Notes: generated by a model from the letters alone, not told the origin. Positions 6,650 to 16,692 are shown, counted from the first letter of the stretch. The stretch is 64,000 nucleotides of DNA from Agrobacterium larrymoorei (GCF_005145045.1 NZ_CP039691.1:324001-388000), one strand, 5' to 3'. Program-made: numbers and translations.

Positions 6650-9600
6650 ATGGGCTACCGGAACAATCCAAAACGCGACAAACAGCTTGAAAAAGCGAAA
6701 AAGCTGGCGGAAGCCACGGACAAGCCTTTTCTCGATCCGAATACACTTTTTAGTCGCGCTAGCGTCGACGATATCGAATATTATTCTCCAGAGATGCTCG
6801 CAGCCGCGTCTACGCACGCCCTGAAGGAACTATCGCGCTGGAAGGTGGATACGCCCTTCATCGGTATTTCGCAGGTCGAAGGTGTCGCACCGCGTGACGT
6901 TCCGGTTTCCATTCTGACGATCATCGGCCGGAACATGCCGTTCCTGTATGACTCCATCATGGGGGAGGTGACCAGTAGCTACCGTAGTCTGTATCTCGCC
7001 GTTCACCCCATCATGGTGGCGGATGCCAAGGTTGCGGGTGGATATCGTCTGGCGGATCCCGAAACCGACAAGCCGGAAGACAATATCAGTCTCATTCAAC
7101 TGCATATCGCGCCGGTGGCTCCCCAGGCAGCAGAAGCGCTTGAAGAGCGGCTTCGCTTCGTTCTCGTGCAGGTGCAGTCCGCTTACAGCGACTGGAAGCC
7201 GATGCTGGCCAAGCTCGATGAGGCGCTGGGAGAGCTGAAGGAACGTGGCTCCAGCCGCCGCAAGGTGGAGCGGGCAGAGGCCGCAGAATTCCTCGACTGG
7301 CTGCGCAAGGATAATTTCACCTTCCTCGGCATGCGTGACTACAGCTATTCCGGCAAGGGAAGCGACGCCAAGGTCGAGCGTGGTGACGGCGTGGGGCTCG
7401 GTATTCTCAGCGACCCGGATGTGCGCGTTTTGCGTCTGGGCAAGGATGCCGTAACGACGACGCCGGAAATTCTGGCGTTTCTGGACGGACCGGATTTCCT
7501 TATCGTCACCAAGGCGAACGTCAAGTCCATCGTCCACCGCCGCGCCTATATGGATTATATCGGCATCAAGCGCTTCGATGCCGATGGCAATGTCATTGGC
7601 GAGCTGCGTATCGTCGGTCTTTTCACCGCCACGGCATATACGCGCTCCGTCAAGCAAATCCCGCTTCTGCGGGCAAAGGTTGCCGAGGTCGAGCATCATT
7701 TCGGTTTCGATCCCAACAGCCACTCGGGCCGCATCCTGCAAAACACGCTGGAAGCCTATCCACGCGACGATCTTTTCCAGATCGAGACGGATCTTCTGGT
7801 GCGTTTCATCGAACAGATCATGGAGCTTGCCGACCGCCCACGGGTGAGGGTGCTGGCGCGTATCGACCGCTTCGACCGGTTCGTCTCCGTCATCATCTAT
7901 GTGCCGCGTGAGGAATATAATTCCTACGTCCGCGAGAAGATCGGCGATTATCTGGCGCGAGTATATGACGGCCATATCTCCGCCTACTATCCGGCCTTTC
8001 CGGAAGGCGCCGTTGCTCGCGTTCACTTCATCGTCGGTCGCGCCAACGGCAAGACACCGCGCATCGCGCAGGACAGGCTGGAAGATGCCGTCAGCGATAT
8101 CGCCGCGCGCTGGATCGATCACTTCATGGGACTGTCGCAGGCGGGAGCGCCGCTGCTGGACGTCGATCAGGCCTATCAGGAGGCTTTCACGCCAGAGGAA
8201 GCCATAGGCGATATGCCGGATATCGTGGCGACCGCGAATGGTGAGCCGGTTCGCATCGAATTCTACCGAACCGCCGATCAGGCAGACGGCATCCTTTCAC
8301 TGAAGATTTTCCACCGTGATGGCCATCTGCCGCTTTCGCGCCGCGTGCCGCTTCTGGAAAATCTCGGCTTCAGCGTCATCAGCGAGCGGACATTCGATGT
8401 CGGCGTGGTGTCCGGCGATGAAACCAGGGTCATCGTTCTGCATGATATGGAGCTTCGGGTTCAGCAGGGCGTCAAACTCGATCTATCGACCTATGGTCCG
8501 CGTCTCGAAGAGGCGTTTCTCGCTGCCTTCGATGGCACGGTCGATAATGACAATTTCAACCGTCTGATCGTTTCCGCCGGGCTGACGGTACGGGAAGTTT
8601 CCGTCCTGCGCGCCTACGCCCGCTACCTGCGACAGACAGGCATCGTCTACTCGCAGGAGCACATTTCCGAAACGCTGTTCAAATATCCGGCCATTGCTCG
8701 CCGCATCTTCGATCTTTTCGCGCAAGGTTTCGATCCGAAGCTGGCCGAGAAGACGCGCCTGCGCAAGCTTTCTGAATTGCACAAGGCTATCGAGGCCGAT
8801 CTTTCGGGCGTTCCCAATCTGGATGAGGACCGCACGCTGCGCCGCTATGTGAATGCGGTGGATTCCACATTGCGCACGAACTACTTCCAGCGAAACGAGG
8901 ACGGATCGCCGAAGGCGATGCTGGCGTTCAAATTCGATCCGAAGCTGCTGGATGGTCTGCCGGATCCGCGCCCTTTCCGCGAAATCTTCGTTTACGGCAC
9001 GGAAGTCGAAGGCGTGCATCTGCGCTTCGGCAAGGTCGCGCGCGGCGGCCTTCGCTGGTCGGATCGCGGCCAGGATTATCGAACGGAAGTGCTGGGTCTG
9101 GTAAAGGCGCAGCAGGTGAAGAACGCGGTGATCGTGCCGGTCGGTGCGAAGGGTGGTTTTTTCCCGAAACTGCTGCCAGCGGGCGGCAATCGAGACGAGA
9201 TTTTCAACGCAGGCAAGGACGCCTACAAGACCTATATCCGCACGCTGCTATCCATCACCGACAACATCGTTGGCGATGAAATCGTAGCACCGGGGGATAC
9301 GGTTCGGCTCGATGGCGACGATCCCTATTTCGTCGTCGCGGCTGACAAGGGCACGGCAACCTTCTCCGATACGGCGAACGGTCTTGCCCGCGAGGCCGGC
9401 TTCTGGCTGGACGATGCTTTTGCATCCGGCGGCTCTGCCGGTTACGACCACAAGAAGATGGGCATTACGGCCCGGGGTGCCTGGGAAACGGTAAAACGTC
9501 ATTTCCGGGAAATCGACACCGATATCCAGACAACCCCATTCAAGGTGGTCGGCGTCGGCGATATGTCAGGTGACGTCTTCGGCAATGGTATGTTGTTGTC

Positions 9601-11413
9601 GGAGAAGATCGAACTGATCGCTGCTTTCGATCACCGTGATATCTTCATCGATCCAGCCCCTGACACGGATGTTTCTTTCGCGGAAAGAAAGCGCCTGTTC
9701 GAACTGCCGCGTTCCAGCTGGCAGGATTATGACCGCTCGACCCTCTCCAAAGGCGCGATGATCATCTCGCGTGCGGAAAAATCCGTCACGCTGACGCCCG
9801 AGGCCGTAGCCGCAATCGGCATCGACAAGGCTGTTGCGACACCTTTCGAGATCATGACGGCAATCCTCAAGGCGCCTGCCGATCTTCTCTGGTTCGGCGG
9901 TATCGGAACTTACGTAAAGGCCGCGGTCGAAACCAATGCCGAAGTGGGCGATAGAGCCAACGACCCGATCCGCATCAATGCGACAGAGGTGCGCGCAAAG
10001 GTTATCGGCGAAGGTGCAAACCTCGGCATCACCCAGAAGGGACGTATTGCCTACGCACTGTCCGGTGGGCGATGCAATTCTGACGCCATCGATAACTCCG
10101 CTGGCGTGAACTCCTCGGACGTCGAGGTCAATATCAAGATTGCCCTCGCATCGGCTGTGAATGATGGACGCCTGACGCTGCCAAAGCGCAACCAGCTTCT
10201 CGCATCCATGACGTCGGAAGTGGCGCAGCTCGTCCTGCGCAACAACTATCTTCAATCGCTTGCAATCTCTCTTACAGAGCGCAAGGGTGCGGGAAACCGC
10301 GAAGAATTGAGCCGCCTCATGGGCGCGCTGGAATCGTCCGGCCAGTTGAACCGCAAGGTGGAGACCTTGCCGAACGATGCGGAATTCAGCGAGCGTTACG
10401 CCGCGGGCAAGCCGTTGACGCGGCCTGAGATCGGCGTTCTCCTCTCCTATGCCAAGCTTACGCTGTTCGATACGCTGGTTGCCAGCACCCTGCCGGATGA
10501 GCCCTATCTCCAGCATCTTCTGACGGACTACTTCCCGAGCAAGATGCAGAAGGCCTATGCAGGAGATATTGCTGGCCATCGCCTGCATCGTGAAATCGTT
10601 GCGACGTCACTGGCAAACCAGGTCGTCAATCGTGGTGGCCCAGGCTTCGTGCAGAAGCTGGTGGATGCCAGCGGTCTTCTTGCGCCTGCCGTGGTGAAAG
10701 CCGCGATGATCGTGGAGGATGGTTTCGGGCTGAAGCGGCTTTGGAGCGAAATCGATGCGCTTGACGGTCGCATTCCGGGAGACGTTCAAAATGATCTTTA
10801 CGCAAAGGTCATGGGCATCTTCGCGGATGCGACGCGCCTCTATCTCCAGACCGCAGGCACCATTACCGGTGCTATGCGGGAGGAAATCGAACGTCTGAAG
10901 AGCGCCATCAAGACCTTGTCTCCTGCTGCCGCAAAATATCAGGAAGAGATCGGCCTTGCCGAAATCGAGGGCGTTTCTCCTTCGCTGATCAAGGAACTGG
11001 AGACGCTGAGATTGCTGATCTATGTGCCGGAAATCATGCTGATCGCGGAACAGGCCAACACGACGCTCGCGCGTGCAGCCGAAAGCTACGCGGCTGTGTC
11101 GACCACGTTCCGCGTTGCGCGTCTGCTGGATGCAAGCCAGCGGGTCAGCCCGGCGGATCATTATGAGAGCCTCGCCCTCTTGCGCAGCCAGGATCAGATC
11201 GCATCGTCGCGCCGCAGGATCGTGGTCTCTGCGCTGACCGATTACACCAGGGAAAAGAACCCGGTGCAGGCGTGGTACGCAGCCGACCGCGTTCGGGTCA
11301 ATCGCATCGTCTCCGAACTTGCCGCATTGAGCGACAGCGGAGAGACGAACCTTGCGCGCCTGACCGTTGCCGCCGGTCTTCTTTCGGATATAGTCCAGAC
11401 CAGAAGCGTCTGA
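6650..11413 (+). CDS. gdh: NAD-specific glutamate dehydrogenase, large (180 kDa) class
   Basis: Converts glutamate to 2-oxoglutarate and ammonia with NAD+, mainly a catabolic route. 1587 residues, the length of the bacterial GDH-180 class. The first ~700 residues hold the ACT-like regulatory region (for example RVRVLARIDRFDRFVSVIIY); the catalytic part follows with GGLRWSDRGQDYRTEVLGLV and QVKNAVIVPVGAKGGF, which contains the substrate-binding Lys. The nucleotide-binding part includes VVGVGDMSGDVFGNGMLLS and IGEGANLGITQKGRIAYALSGG; a long helical C-terminal domain ends the protein. TGGAGG lies 14 bases before the ATG. No frameshift is seen over the whole length. Several long frames opposite it are compositional shadows. 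Confidence 0.95.
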   Translation: MGYRNNPKRDKQLEKAKKLAEATDKPFLDPNTLFSRASVDDIEYYSPEMLAAASTHALKELSRWKVDTPFIGISQVEGVAPRDVPVSILTIIGRNMPFLYDSIMGEVTSSYRSLYLAVHPIMVADAKVAGGYRLADPETDKPEDNISLIQLHIAPVAPQAAEALEERLRFVLVQVQSAYSDWKPMLAKLDEALGELKERGSSRRKVERAEAAEFLDWLRKDNFTFLGMRDYSYSGKGSDAKVERGDGVGLGILSDPDVRVLRLGKDAVTTTPEILAFLDGPDFLIVTKANVKSIVHRRAYMDYIGIKRFDADGNVIGELRIVGLFTATAYTRSVKQIPLLRAKVAEVEHHFGFDPNSHSGRILQNTLEAYPRDDLFQIETDLLVRFIEQIMELADRPRVRVLARIDRFDRFVSVIIYVPREEYNSYVREKIGDYLARVYDGHISAYYPAFPEGAVARVHFIVGRANGKTPRIAQDRLEDAVSDIAARWIDHFMGLSQAGAPLLDVDQAYQEAFTPEEAIGDMPDIVATANGEPVRIEFYRTADQADGILSLKIFHRDGHLPLSRRVPLLENLGFSVISERTFDVGVVSGDETRVIVLHDMELRVQQGVKLDLSTYGPRLEEAFLAAFDGTVDNDNFNRLIVSAGLTVREVSVLRAYARYLRQTGIVYSQEHISETLFKYPAIARRIFDLFAQGFDPKLAEKTRLRKLSELHKAIEADLSGVPNLDEDRTLRRYVNAVDSTLRTNYFQRNEDGSPKAMLAFKFDPKLLDGLPDPRPFREIFVYGTEVEGVHLRFGKVARGGLRWSDRGQDYRTEVLGLVKAQQVKNAVIVPVGAKGGFFPKLLPAGGNRDEIFNAGKDAYKTYIRTLLSITDNIVGDEIVAPGDTVRLDGDDPYFVVAADKGTATFSDTANGLAREAGFWLDDAFASGGSAGYDHKKMGITARGAWETVKRHFREIDTDIQTTPFKVVGVGDMSGDVFGNGMLLSEKIELIAAFDHRDIFIDPAPDTDVSFAERKRLFELPRSSWQDYDRSTLSKGAMIISRAEKSVTLTPEAVAAIGIDKAVATPFEIMTAILKAPADLLWFGGIGTYVKAAVETNAEVGDRANDPIRINATEVRAKVIGEGANLGITQKGRIAYALSGGRCNSDAIDNSAGVNSSDVEVNIKIALASAVNDGRLTLPKRNQLLASMTSEVAQLVLRNNYLQSLAISLTERKGAGNREELSRLMGALESSGQLNRKVETLPNDAEFSERYAAGKPLTRPEIGVLLSYAKLTLFDTLVASTLPDEPYLQHLLTDYFPSKMQKAYAGDIAGHRLHREIVATSLANQVVNRGGPGFVQKLVDASGLLAPAVVKAAMIVEDGFGLKRLWSEIDALDGRIPGDVQNDLYAKVMGIFADATRLYLQTAGTITGAMREEIERLKSAIKTLSPAAAKYQEEIGLAEIEGVSPSLIKELETLRLLIYVPEIMLIAEQANTTLARAAESYAAVSTTFRVARLLDASQRVSPADHYESLALLRSQDQIASSRRRIVVSALTDYTREKNPVQAWYAADRVRVNRIVSELAALSDSGETNLARLTVAAGLLSDIVQTRSV

Positions 11414-11427
11414 CGTAAAACATTCAA

Positions 11428-11455
11428 ACGACCCGGCTACTGTTGGTCGGGTCGT
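11428..11455 (+). terminator. Hairpin between GDH and UMF1 transporter
   Basis: ACGACCCG (11428-11435) pairs perfectly with CGGGTCGT (11448-11455) around a 12-base loop. No T-run follows, and the next gene's ribosome site begins right after. It may be a weak or Rho-aided terminator or an mRNA-stabilising hairpin. Confidence 0.4.
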
Positions 11456-11476
11456 CGCGTGCGGAAAGGCAATCGA

Positions 11477-12847
11477 ATGAACTCTTCTTCCCGCACGACA
11501 GAACCGCAGGTAACCGCCAAAGGCATCTGGGGCTGGATGCTGTTCGACTGGGCGGCCCAGCCTTTTTTTACGGTGGTCACCACATTCATCTTCGGTCCGT
11601 ATTTCGTCGCGCGTCTGACGGATGATCCGGTTGCTGCCCAGACGACATGGAGCAATATCGCGACGATTTCGTCGCTGGTGATTGCGATTTTCTCGCCCAT
11701 CCTTGGTTCGATTGCCGATCAATCCGGTGCGCGAAAGCCGTGGATCGGCTTCTTCGCCACAATCAAGATCGCAAGTCTTGCCATGCTGTGGTTTGCGGCA
11801 CCCGGCTCGCCCGTCCTCTGGACGGCCATCTTCATGATACTGGCGTCGATTGCGGCGGAGTTCTCCATCGTTTTCAACGATTCCATGATGCCGCGGCTGA
11901 CGAACCCGGAGAATGTCGGGCGCATCTCCAATACTGCATGGGGGCTTGGTTATCTCGGTGGCATGGTCGTTCTCATATTTGTCGTCCTTTTTCTGGCGGC
12001 CAATCCGCAAACCGGCGTGACGATTTTGGGCGTTCCTGCGCTCTTCGGCCTCGATCCGGCAACGGGAGAAGACGCACGCATCACCGGGCCGATTGCCGGG
12101 CTCTGGTATCTCGTCTTCATAATTCCGATGTTCCTTTTCACGCCCGACGCAACGAAGGGTTTGCCGCTTGGACCTGCCGTGCGCTCGGGATTGAGCGAGC
12201 TGAAAGCTACGTTGAAGGAGCTGCGCCATCGCCCGCTCATCACGCGTTTTCTTATCGCGCGAATGCTCTATCAGGACGGTGTGAACGGACTTTTGATCCT
12301 CGGTGGTGCGTTTGCGGCTGGCATGTTCGGCTGGGCGACCATGGAAATCGGAATTTACGGCATTATCCTCAACGTCGTTGCCATTGGCGGCTGCTTTGCT
12401 GCGGGCCGCCTTGATCAAAGGCTCGGGTCCCGAACCACGATCACCATCAGCCTTGCGCTGCTACTGATCGCGACGCTCGGTATCGTCTCGACGCAAAAAA
12501 CATCGACACTGTTCGGATTGCTGCAATTTTCCAGCGAGCAAGCGCATGGCCTCTTCGCCAGCGGTGCGGAGAAGGCCTATCTGGTCTATGGGGTGCTGAT
12601 CGGTGTGGCCTTTGGCCCCGTACAGGCTTCGTCCCGCTCCTATCTTGCGCGCAATATCACGGTTGCGGAGGCGGGACGCTATTTCGGCATTTATGCCCTA
12701 TCGGGTCGTGCGACCAGCTTCATGGCAACGCTTCTGTTTTCGGCAGCAACATACGCCACTGGCTCCGCCCATATCGGAATGGCGACGCTTACGCTGTTTC
12801 TTGGTGCCGGGTTTGTCTTGCTTCTGCGTGTGCCGGAAAAGATTTAA
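11477..12847 (+). CDS. UMF1-family MFS transporter (Atg22-like)
   Basis: Polytopic inner-membrane protein of about 456 residues with 11-12 hydrophobic segments. The N-terminal WGWMLFDWAAQPFFTVVTTFIFGPYF segment is typical of the UMF1/Atg22-like branch of the major facilitator superfamily (DW.A..P....V.TF.F..YF). The MFS loop signature appears as GSIADQSGARKPWI. Yeast Atg22 exports amino acids from the vacuole; bacterial substrates are not known, so no substrate is assigned. I start at 11477 (MNSSSRTTE) because GGAAAGG sits about 10 bases upstream; an in-frame GTG at 11459 is unlikely. Its stop overlaps that of phaR. Confidence 0.82.
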   Translation: MNSSSRTTEPQVTAKGIWGWMLFDWAAQPFFTVVTTFIFGPYFVARLTDDPVAAQTTWSNIATISSLVIAIFSPILGSIADQSGARKPWIGFFATIKIASLAMLWFAAPGSPVLWTAIFMILASIAAEFSIVFNDSMMPRLTNPENVGRISNTAWGLGYLGGMVVLIFVVLFLAANPQTGVTILGVPALFGLDPATGEDARITGPIAGLWYLVFIIPMFLFTPDATKGLPLGPAVRSGLSELKATLKELRHRPLITRFLIARMLYQDGVNGLLILGGAFAAGMFGWATMEIGIYGIILNVVAIGGCFAAGRLDQRLGSRTTITISLALLLIATLGIVSTQKTSTLFGLLQFSSEQAHGLFASGAEKAYLVYGVLIGVAFGPVQASSRSYLARNITVAEAGRYFGIYALSGRATSFMATLLFSAATYATGSAHIGMATLTLFLGAGFVLLLRVPEKI

Positions 12848-13419
12848 AGCTGATCGAGCTTGGTCTGAAGCGTTCGCAGTTGCGCTTTCAATTCGTCAAT
12901 TTCAGAAGCATCCGGCTTGCGCTGTTCCTTCTGCGCCTGCGGCATGGCGAAGGGCGTGAACATCTGCATCGTCTGCTTGAACAGTTCGGTATTCCGCTTC
13001 ACCTGCTCTTCCATCAGCTGAAACGGCGCCGAGAAATTCTTGGCGAGCGAGGCATCCCCGAAAGCCTTGCCCATATGCTCCTGCATCTGGCTCTGCTGTT
13101 CCGAAAACGTCTTCATCGAATGTTCGAGGAAGGTCGGCACCACCATCTGCATCTGGTCGCCGTAATAGGAGATGAGCTGCCTCAGAAAAGCGGTGGGTAG
13201 AAGCGTATTACCGGTCTTTGCTTCCTGCTCCACGATGATCTGCGTCAGAACGGCATGGGTAATGTCTTCGGACGTCTTGGCATCCTGAACTTTGAACTCT
13301 TCGCCGCGCTTTACCATCTTGGCCAGATCTTCCAGCGTTACATAGGTGCTGGTGCCCGTATTGTAGAGCCGCCGATTGGCGTATTTCTTGATGATGGTCT
13401 CGCCGCTGTGTTTTGCCAT
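12844..13419 (-). CDS. phaR: Polyhydroxyalkanoate synthesis repressor PhaR
   Basis: DNA- and PHB-binding regulator that represses phasin and biosynthesis genes until granules form. 191 residues. The N-terminal PHB/PHA accumulation regulator DNA-binding domain reads IIKKYANRRLYNTGTSTYVTLEDLAKMV, followed by one PHB_acc domain (LLPTAFLRQLISYYGDQMQ..VP.FLEHSM) and a C-terminal coiled-coil-like helix (ELKAQLRTLQTKLDQL). It is divergent from phaA across 238 bp, the normal arrangement for PHB control. Its stop codon overlaps the UMF1 transporter stop in a shared TTAA, so the two transcripts run into each other. Confidence 0.95.
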   Translation of the reverse strand: MAKHSGETIIKKYANRRLYNTGTSTYVTLEDLAKMVKRGEEFKVQDAKTSEDITHAVLTQIIVEQEAKTGNTLLPTAFLRQLISYYGDQMQMVVPTFLEHSMKTFSEQQSQMQEHMGKAFGDASLAKNFSAPFQLMEEQVKRNTELFKQTMQMFTPFAMPQAQKEQRKPDASEIDELKAQLRTLQTKLDQL

Positions 13420-13657
13420 GCTCGCCTCCTCGCGATGCTGGTATTTTCTTTTTTCTTGGTGTTTTTGCTCTTCCCATCTTCAAGATTATGCTCAAATAGA
13501 GCGCGCTGACAAATGGTTTGTGCGATGCAACAGTCAAATTTTTGCGCAGCATTTTCCCCCCGGTCGCCTTTTATTTCCCTGTTCGACAAATATTCAGAGC
13601 CAAATTGACTTGGGGCTGAAGCTTTGACAGTCTCGCGCTGCAATATGGGAGAGAAAC

Positions 13658-14839
13658 ATGCCTTCGCCGTCCATCGTTATCGCCAGCGCTGCCCGCACTG
13701 CAGTCGGCTCATTCAATGGCAGCTTTGCCAATACGCCAGCCCACGAACTTGGAGCTACCGCAATGCGGGCTGTTCTGGAGCGGGCAGGGGTCGAGCCGCA
13801 GCAGGTCGATGAGGTGATCCTCGGTCAGGTGCTGACTGCTGGCGAAGGACAGAACCCGGCGCGTCAGGCAGCAATGAAGGCAGGCGTCCCGCAGGAAGCG
13901 ACTGCGCTGGGCATCAACCAGCTTTGCGGTTCGGGTCTGCGTGCGGTAGCGCTTGGAATGCAGCAGATTGCGACGGGCGACGCATCCATCGTGATTGCGG
14001 GCGGCCAGGAATCCATGTCCATGGCACCGCATTGCGCGCATTTGCGCGGTGGGGTGAAGATGGGTGACTTCAAAATGGTGGATACCATGCTGAAGGACGG
14101 TCTGACCGACGCCTTTTACGGCTATCACATGGGTATCACGGCTGAAAACATCGCGCGCCAATGGCAGCTTTCTCGCGACGAGCAGGATGAATATGCCGTG
14201 CGCTCGCAAAACCGCGCGGAAGCGGCGCAGGCGGCTGGCCGTTTTGCCGATGAGATCGTCCCCTTTGTCATCAAGGGACGCAAGGGCGACATCACCGTGT
14301 CGGCTGACGAGTATATTCGTGCAGGCGCCTCACTCGAAACCATGGCAAAGCTTCGCCCTGCTTTCGACAAGGATGGCAGCGTGACTGCGGGCAACGCATC
14401 CGGGCTCAATGACGGCGCTGCTGCCGTGCTTCTGATGACGGAAGAAGAGGCGATCAAGCGCAATATCCAGCCTTTGGCACGCATCGCATCTTGGGCAACG
14501 GCTGGCGTCGATCCGCAAATCATGGGCACCGGGCCGATCCCCGCCTCCCGAAAAGCGCTTGCGAAAGCAGGCTGGTCCGTCGGCGATCTCAATCTGGTGG
14601 AAGCCAATGAGGCTTTTGCGGCGCAATCCTGCGCGGTGGTGCGCGATCTTGCGCTTGATCCCGAGATCGTCAACGTCAATGGTGGCGCAATCGCCATCGG
14701 CCATCCCATTGGCGCATCCGGTGCGCGCGTGCTGAATACGCTTCTGTTCGAAATGAAGCGTCGGAACGCTGCCAAGGGGCTTGCCACGCTCTGCATCGGT
14801 GGCGGCATGGGTATTGCCATGTGTATCGAAGGCCTCTGA
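13658..14839 (+). CDS. phaA: Acetyl-CoA acetyltransferase (beta-ketothiolase)
   Basis: Condenses two acetyl-CoA to acetoacetyl-CoA, first step of poly-3-hydroxybutyrate synthesis. 393 residues, the usual thiolase length. The acyl-accepting Cys is C90 in [11 protein letters not shown]. The catalytic His is H349 in [16 protein letters not shown] and the second Cys is C379 in [17 protein letters not shown] precedes the ATG. It is followed after 70 bp by phaB and faces phaR, which makes the PHB role more likely than a purely degradative one. PHB synthase (phaC) is not in the window, as is common in rhizobia, where phaC lies elsewhere. Confidence 0.95.
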   Translation: MPSPSIVIASAARTAVGSFNGSFANTPAHELGATAMRAVLERAGVEPQQVDEVILGQVLTAGEGQNPARQAAMKAGVPQEATALGINQLCGSGLRAVALGMQQIATGDASIVIAGGQESMSMAPHCAHLRGGVKMGDFKMVDTMLKDGLTDAFYGYHMGITAENIARQWQLSRDEQDEYAVRSQNRAEAAQAAGRFADEIVPFVIKGRKGDITVSADEYIRAGASLETMAKLRPAFDKDGSVTAGNASGLNDGAAAVLLMTEEEAIKRNIQPLARIASWATAGVDPQIMGTGPIPASRKALAKAGWSVGDLNLVEANEAFAAQSCAVVRDLALDPEIVNVNGGAIAIGHPIGASGARVLNTLLFEMKRRNAAKGLATLCIGGGMGIAMCIEGL

Positions 14840-14909
14840 CACACCTCATCATTGAAATGCCACTTTGGCCCATCTAGAGGCTAATTCAGCGAAATGGAGA
14901 GCCTTCAAA

Positions 14910-15635
14910 ATGAGCCGGGTGGCGTTGGTAACAGGTGGAACGAGCGGTATCGGCGCGGCGATTGCCAAGGCTTTCCATAAGGCAGGCTACAAGGTGGCCG
15001 TGAACTATGCCTTTACTGAAGATCGTGCGGAGGCGTTTCGGCAGACGACTGGCATTCCCGCATTCCAGTGGGACGTTCGTGATTACGATGCCTGTGTGGC
15101 TGGCGTGGCGGAAGTCGAGCGAACACTTGGGCCCGTGGAAATTCTGGTCAATAATGCCGGTATTACCCGCGATGCCATGTTTCACAAAATGACGCCGCAG
15201 CAGTGGCGCGATGTGGTCGACACCAATCTCACCGGTGTCTTCAACATGACGCATCCCGTGTGGCCGGGAATGCGTGAGCGCGGCTTTGGACGCATCATCA
15301 CCATCTCGTCGATCAATGGACAGAAGGGGCAGGCGGGTCAGGTCAATTATTCCGCCGCCAAAGCGGGTGATATTGGGCTTACGAAGGCTCTGGCGCAGGA
15401 AGGCGCATCGCGCAATATCACTGTCAACGCCATCTGCCCCGGCTATATCGGCACGGAGATGGTTCGGGCCGTTCCCGAAGCCGTTTTGAACGAGCGCATC
15501 CTGCCGCAAATTCCCGTGGGAAGACTTGGCGAACCGGAAGAGATTGCGCGCTGCGCTCTTTTTCTCGCCTCGGATGATGCGGGTTTCATTACCGGTTCCA
15601 CGCTAACCGCGAACGGCGGGCAGTATTTCGCTTGA
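14910..15635 (+). CDS. phaB: Acetoacetyl-CoA reductase
   Basis: NADPH-dependent short-chain dehydrogenase reducing acetoacetyl-CoA to (R)-3-hydroxybutyryl-CoA. 241 residues. The cofactor loop is TGGTSGIGAAIAKAF, followed by NNAGITRD, the catalytic Ser in TISSINGQKGQ, and Tyr/Lys in YSAAKAG. I start at MSRVALVTGG with GGAGAG 10 bases upstream; an in-frame ATG at 14865 would add 15 residues unlike the family. Second gene of a phaAB operon. A small T-rich inverted repeat (GGCTTTTTTAAAAGCC) follows the stop. Confidence 0.95.
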   Translation: MSRVALVTGGTSGIGAAIAKAFHKAGYKVAVNYAFTEDRAEAFRQTTGIPAFQWDVRDYDACVAGVAEVERTLGPVEILVNNAGITRDAMFHKMTPQQWRDVVDTNLTGVFNMTHPVWPGMRERGFGRIITISSINGQKGQAGQVNYSAAKAGDIGLTKALAQEGASRNITVNAICPGYIGTEMVRAVPEAVLNERILPQIPVGRLGEPEEIARCALFLASDDAGFITGSTLTANGGQYFA

Positions 15636-15755
15636 GTGAGCGCCGATCACACGTCTTGCACGGCTTTTTTAAAAGCCGATCTACAAAAAGTTGATCGGCA
15701 AAAATGCTCACTTTTGAACGCCTAAATTTCTGAAAATACGATAATTTTCGTATAG

Positions 15756-15771
15756 TTTAGAAGCGCTCTAA
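15756..15771. promoter_or_regulatory. ICE-like (Irr) iron box upstream of bfd-bfr
   Basis: TTTAGAAGCGCTCTAA is a dyad (TTAGA/TCTAA) like the iron-control element bound by Irr in Rhizobiales, where Irr represses iron storage genes under low iron. It lies upstream of a plausible TTGACA -35 (15804-15809), 100 bp before bfd. A second dyad ATACGA/TCGTAT (15736-15753) adjoins it. Identification is by resemblance and context. Confidence 0.55.
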
Positions 15772-15871
15772 TATGTGCGGCTTCTGAATATTAGATGTTT
15801 TTCTTGACATCGAATGTCTTATTTTGGTTTAACAGCGAAAACAACGTGTTGCGTCACACAGGCAATGAACC

Positions 15872-16183
15872 ATGCTCGTTTGCAGCTGCAATTACATCAC
15901 CGATAATGACATCCGCGACGTCATCAATGAGATGCTTGACGAGGACTGTTGGCAGCTTATCGTGCCTGCGAAGGTTTATCACGCAATGCAGAAGCGCGGT
16001 CGCTGCTGCGGCTGCTTTCCCACTGTCGTTGACCTGATTATCAAGACCACGGAAGAATATCATGCTCGTCGGCACTCGACGGAAGCAGAAGTTTTTGATT
16101 TTATGTCCCGCCTGAAACAATTGCATGAAGACAACAGGAGAGCGGACATTGAAAGGCGACAAAAGAGTCATCGAGCAGCTTAA
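15872..16183 (+). CDS. bfd: Bacterioferritin-associated ferredoxin
   Basis: Small [2Fe-2S] protein that binds bacterioferritin and passes electrons to mobilise stored iron. 103 residues. The cluster ligands fit the Bfd/BFD-like motif: Cys4 and Cys6 in VCSCN, and Cys45/46/48 in GRCCGCFP. It is longer than the ~64-residue E. coli protein, with a charged C-terminal tail ([16 protein letters not shown]). The end of the gene overlaps the bfr start by 35 bp, implying translational coupling. An ICE-like box lies upstream. Confidence 0.9.
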   Translation: MLVCSCNYITDNDIRDVINEMLDEDCWQLIVPAKVYHAMQKRGRCCGCFPTVVDLIIKTTEEYHARRHSTEAEVFDFMSRLKQLHEDNRRADIERRQKSHRAA

Positions 16184-16640
16184 CGAGGCATTGTTCCTCG
16201 AACTCGGTGCAGTCAACCAGTACTGGCTTCATTACCGGCTTTTGAACGACTGGGGCTATACGAAGCTCGCCAAGAAAGAGCGCGCCGAGTCGATCGAAGA
16301 GATGCAGCACGCCGATAAGATCATCGACCGCATCATCTTCCTCGAAGGCCATCCGAACCTTCAGACCGTTGCACCTCTGCGCATCGGCCAGAACGTCAAG
16401 GAAGTTCTGGAAGCCGACCTCGCTGGCGAGTATGACGCCCGCACGGCTTACAAGAAGTCTCGCGACATCTGTCACGATGCCGGTGACTACGTTTCCATGA
16501 AGCTGTTCGAGCAGCTGTTGATCGACGAAGAAGGTCATATCGACTTCCTCGAGACACAGCTCGATCTTCTCAACAAGATCGGTGAAGCCAAGTACGGCCA
16601 GCTCAACGCTGACTCGGCAGATTCTGCCGAATCCGAGTAA
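16149..16640 (+). CDS. bfr: Bacterioferritin (TTG start inside bfd)
   Basis: Heme-containing 24-subunit iron-storage protein. The protein opens [32 protein letters not shown], the standard Bfr N-terminus, from a TTG at 16149 with AGGAG at 16136-16140. An ATG at 16125 would add eight non-family residues. Ferroxidase ligands are visible: E in [12 protein letters not shown] and H in [11 protein letters not shown] in [10 protein letters not shown], and E..H in [10 protein letters not shown]. The heme Met is not in the position seen in E. coli as far as I can align by eye. It ends at a strong bidirectional terminator. Confidence 0.92.
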   Translation: MKGDKRVIEQLNEALFLELGAVNQYWLHYRLLNDWGYTKLAKKERAESIEEMQHADKIIDRIIFLEGHPNLQTVAPLRIGQNVKEVLEADLAGEYDARTAYKKSRDICHDAGDYVSMKLFEQLLIDEEGHIDFLETQLDLLNKIGEAKYGQLNADSADSAESE

Positions 16641-16656
16641 TCGATTGATTTAAAAG

Positions 16657-16685
16657 AAAAAGGCGGCATCTCTGCCGCCTTTTTT
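16657..16685. terminator. Bidirectional terminator between bfr and rppH
   Basis: A 12-bp perfect stem, AAAAAGGCGGCA with TGCCGCCTTTTT, and a four-base loop between convergent genes. Confidence 0.92.
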
Positions 16686-16692
16686 ATTGCTC

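Noticed and set aside
10607..12418. 603-residue open frame on the minus strand opposite NAD-GDH and the UMF1 transporter
   Set aside because: No ribosome site, Arg/His/Asp-rich composition, and it lies opposite two clear genes; a codon-bias shadow.
13420..13657. PhaR binding sites (TGC-rich) before phaA
   Set aside because: Scattered TTGCGCAG and TGCGATGCA are present, but no clean dyad; too weak to list as a feature.
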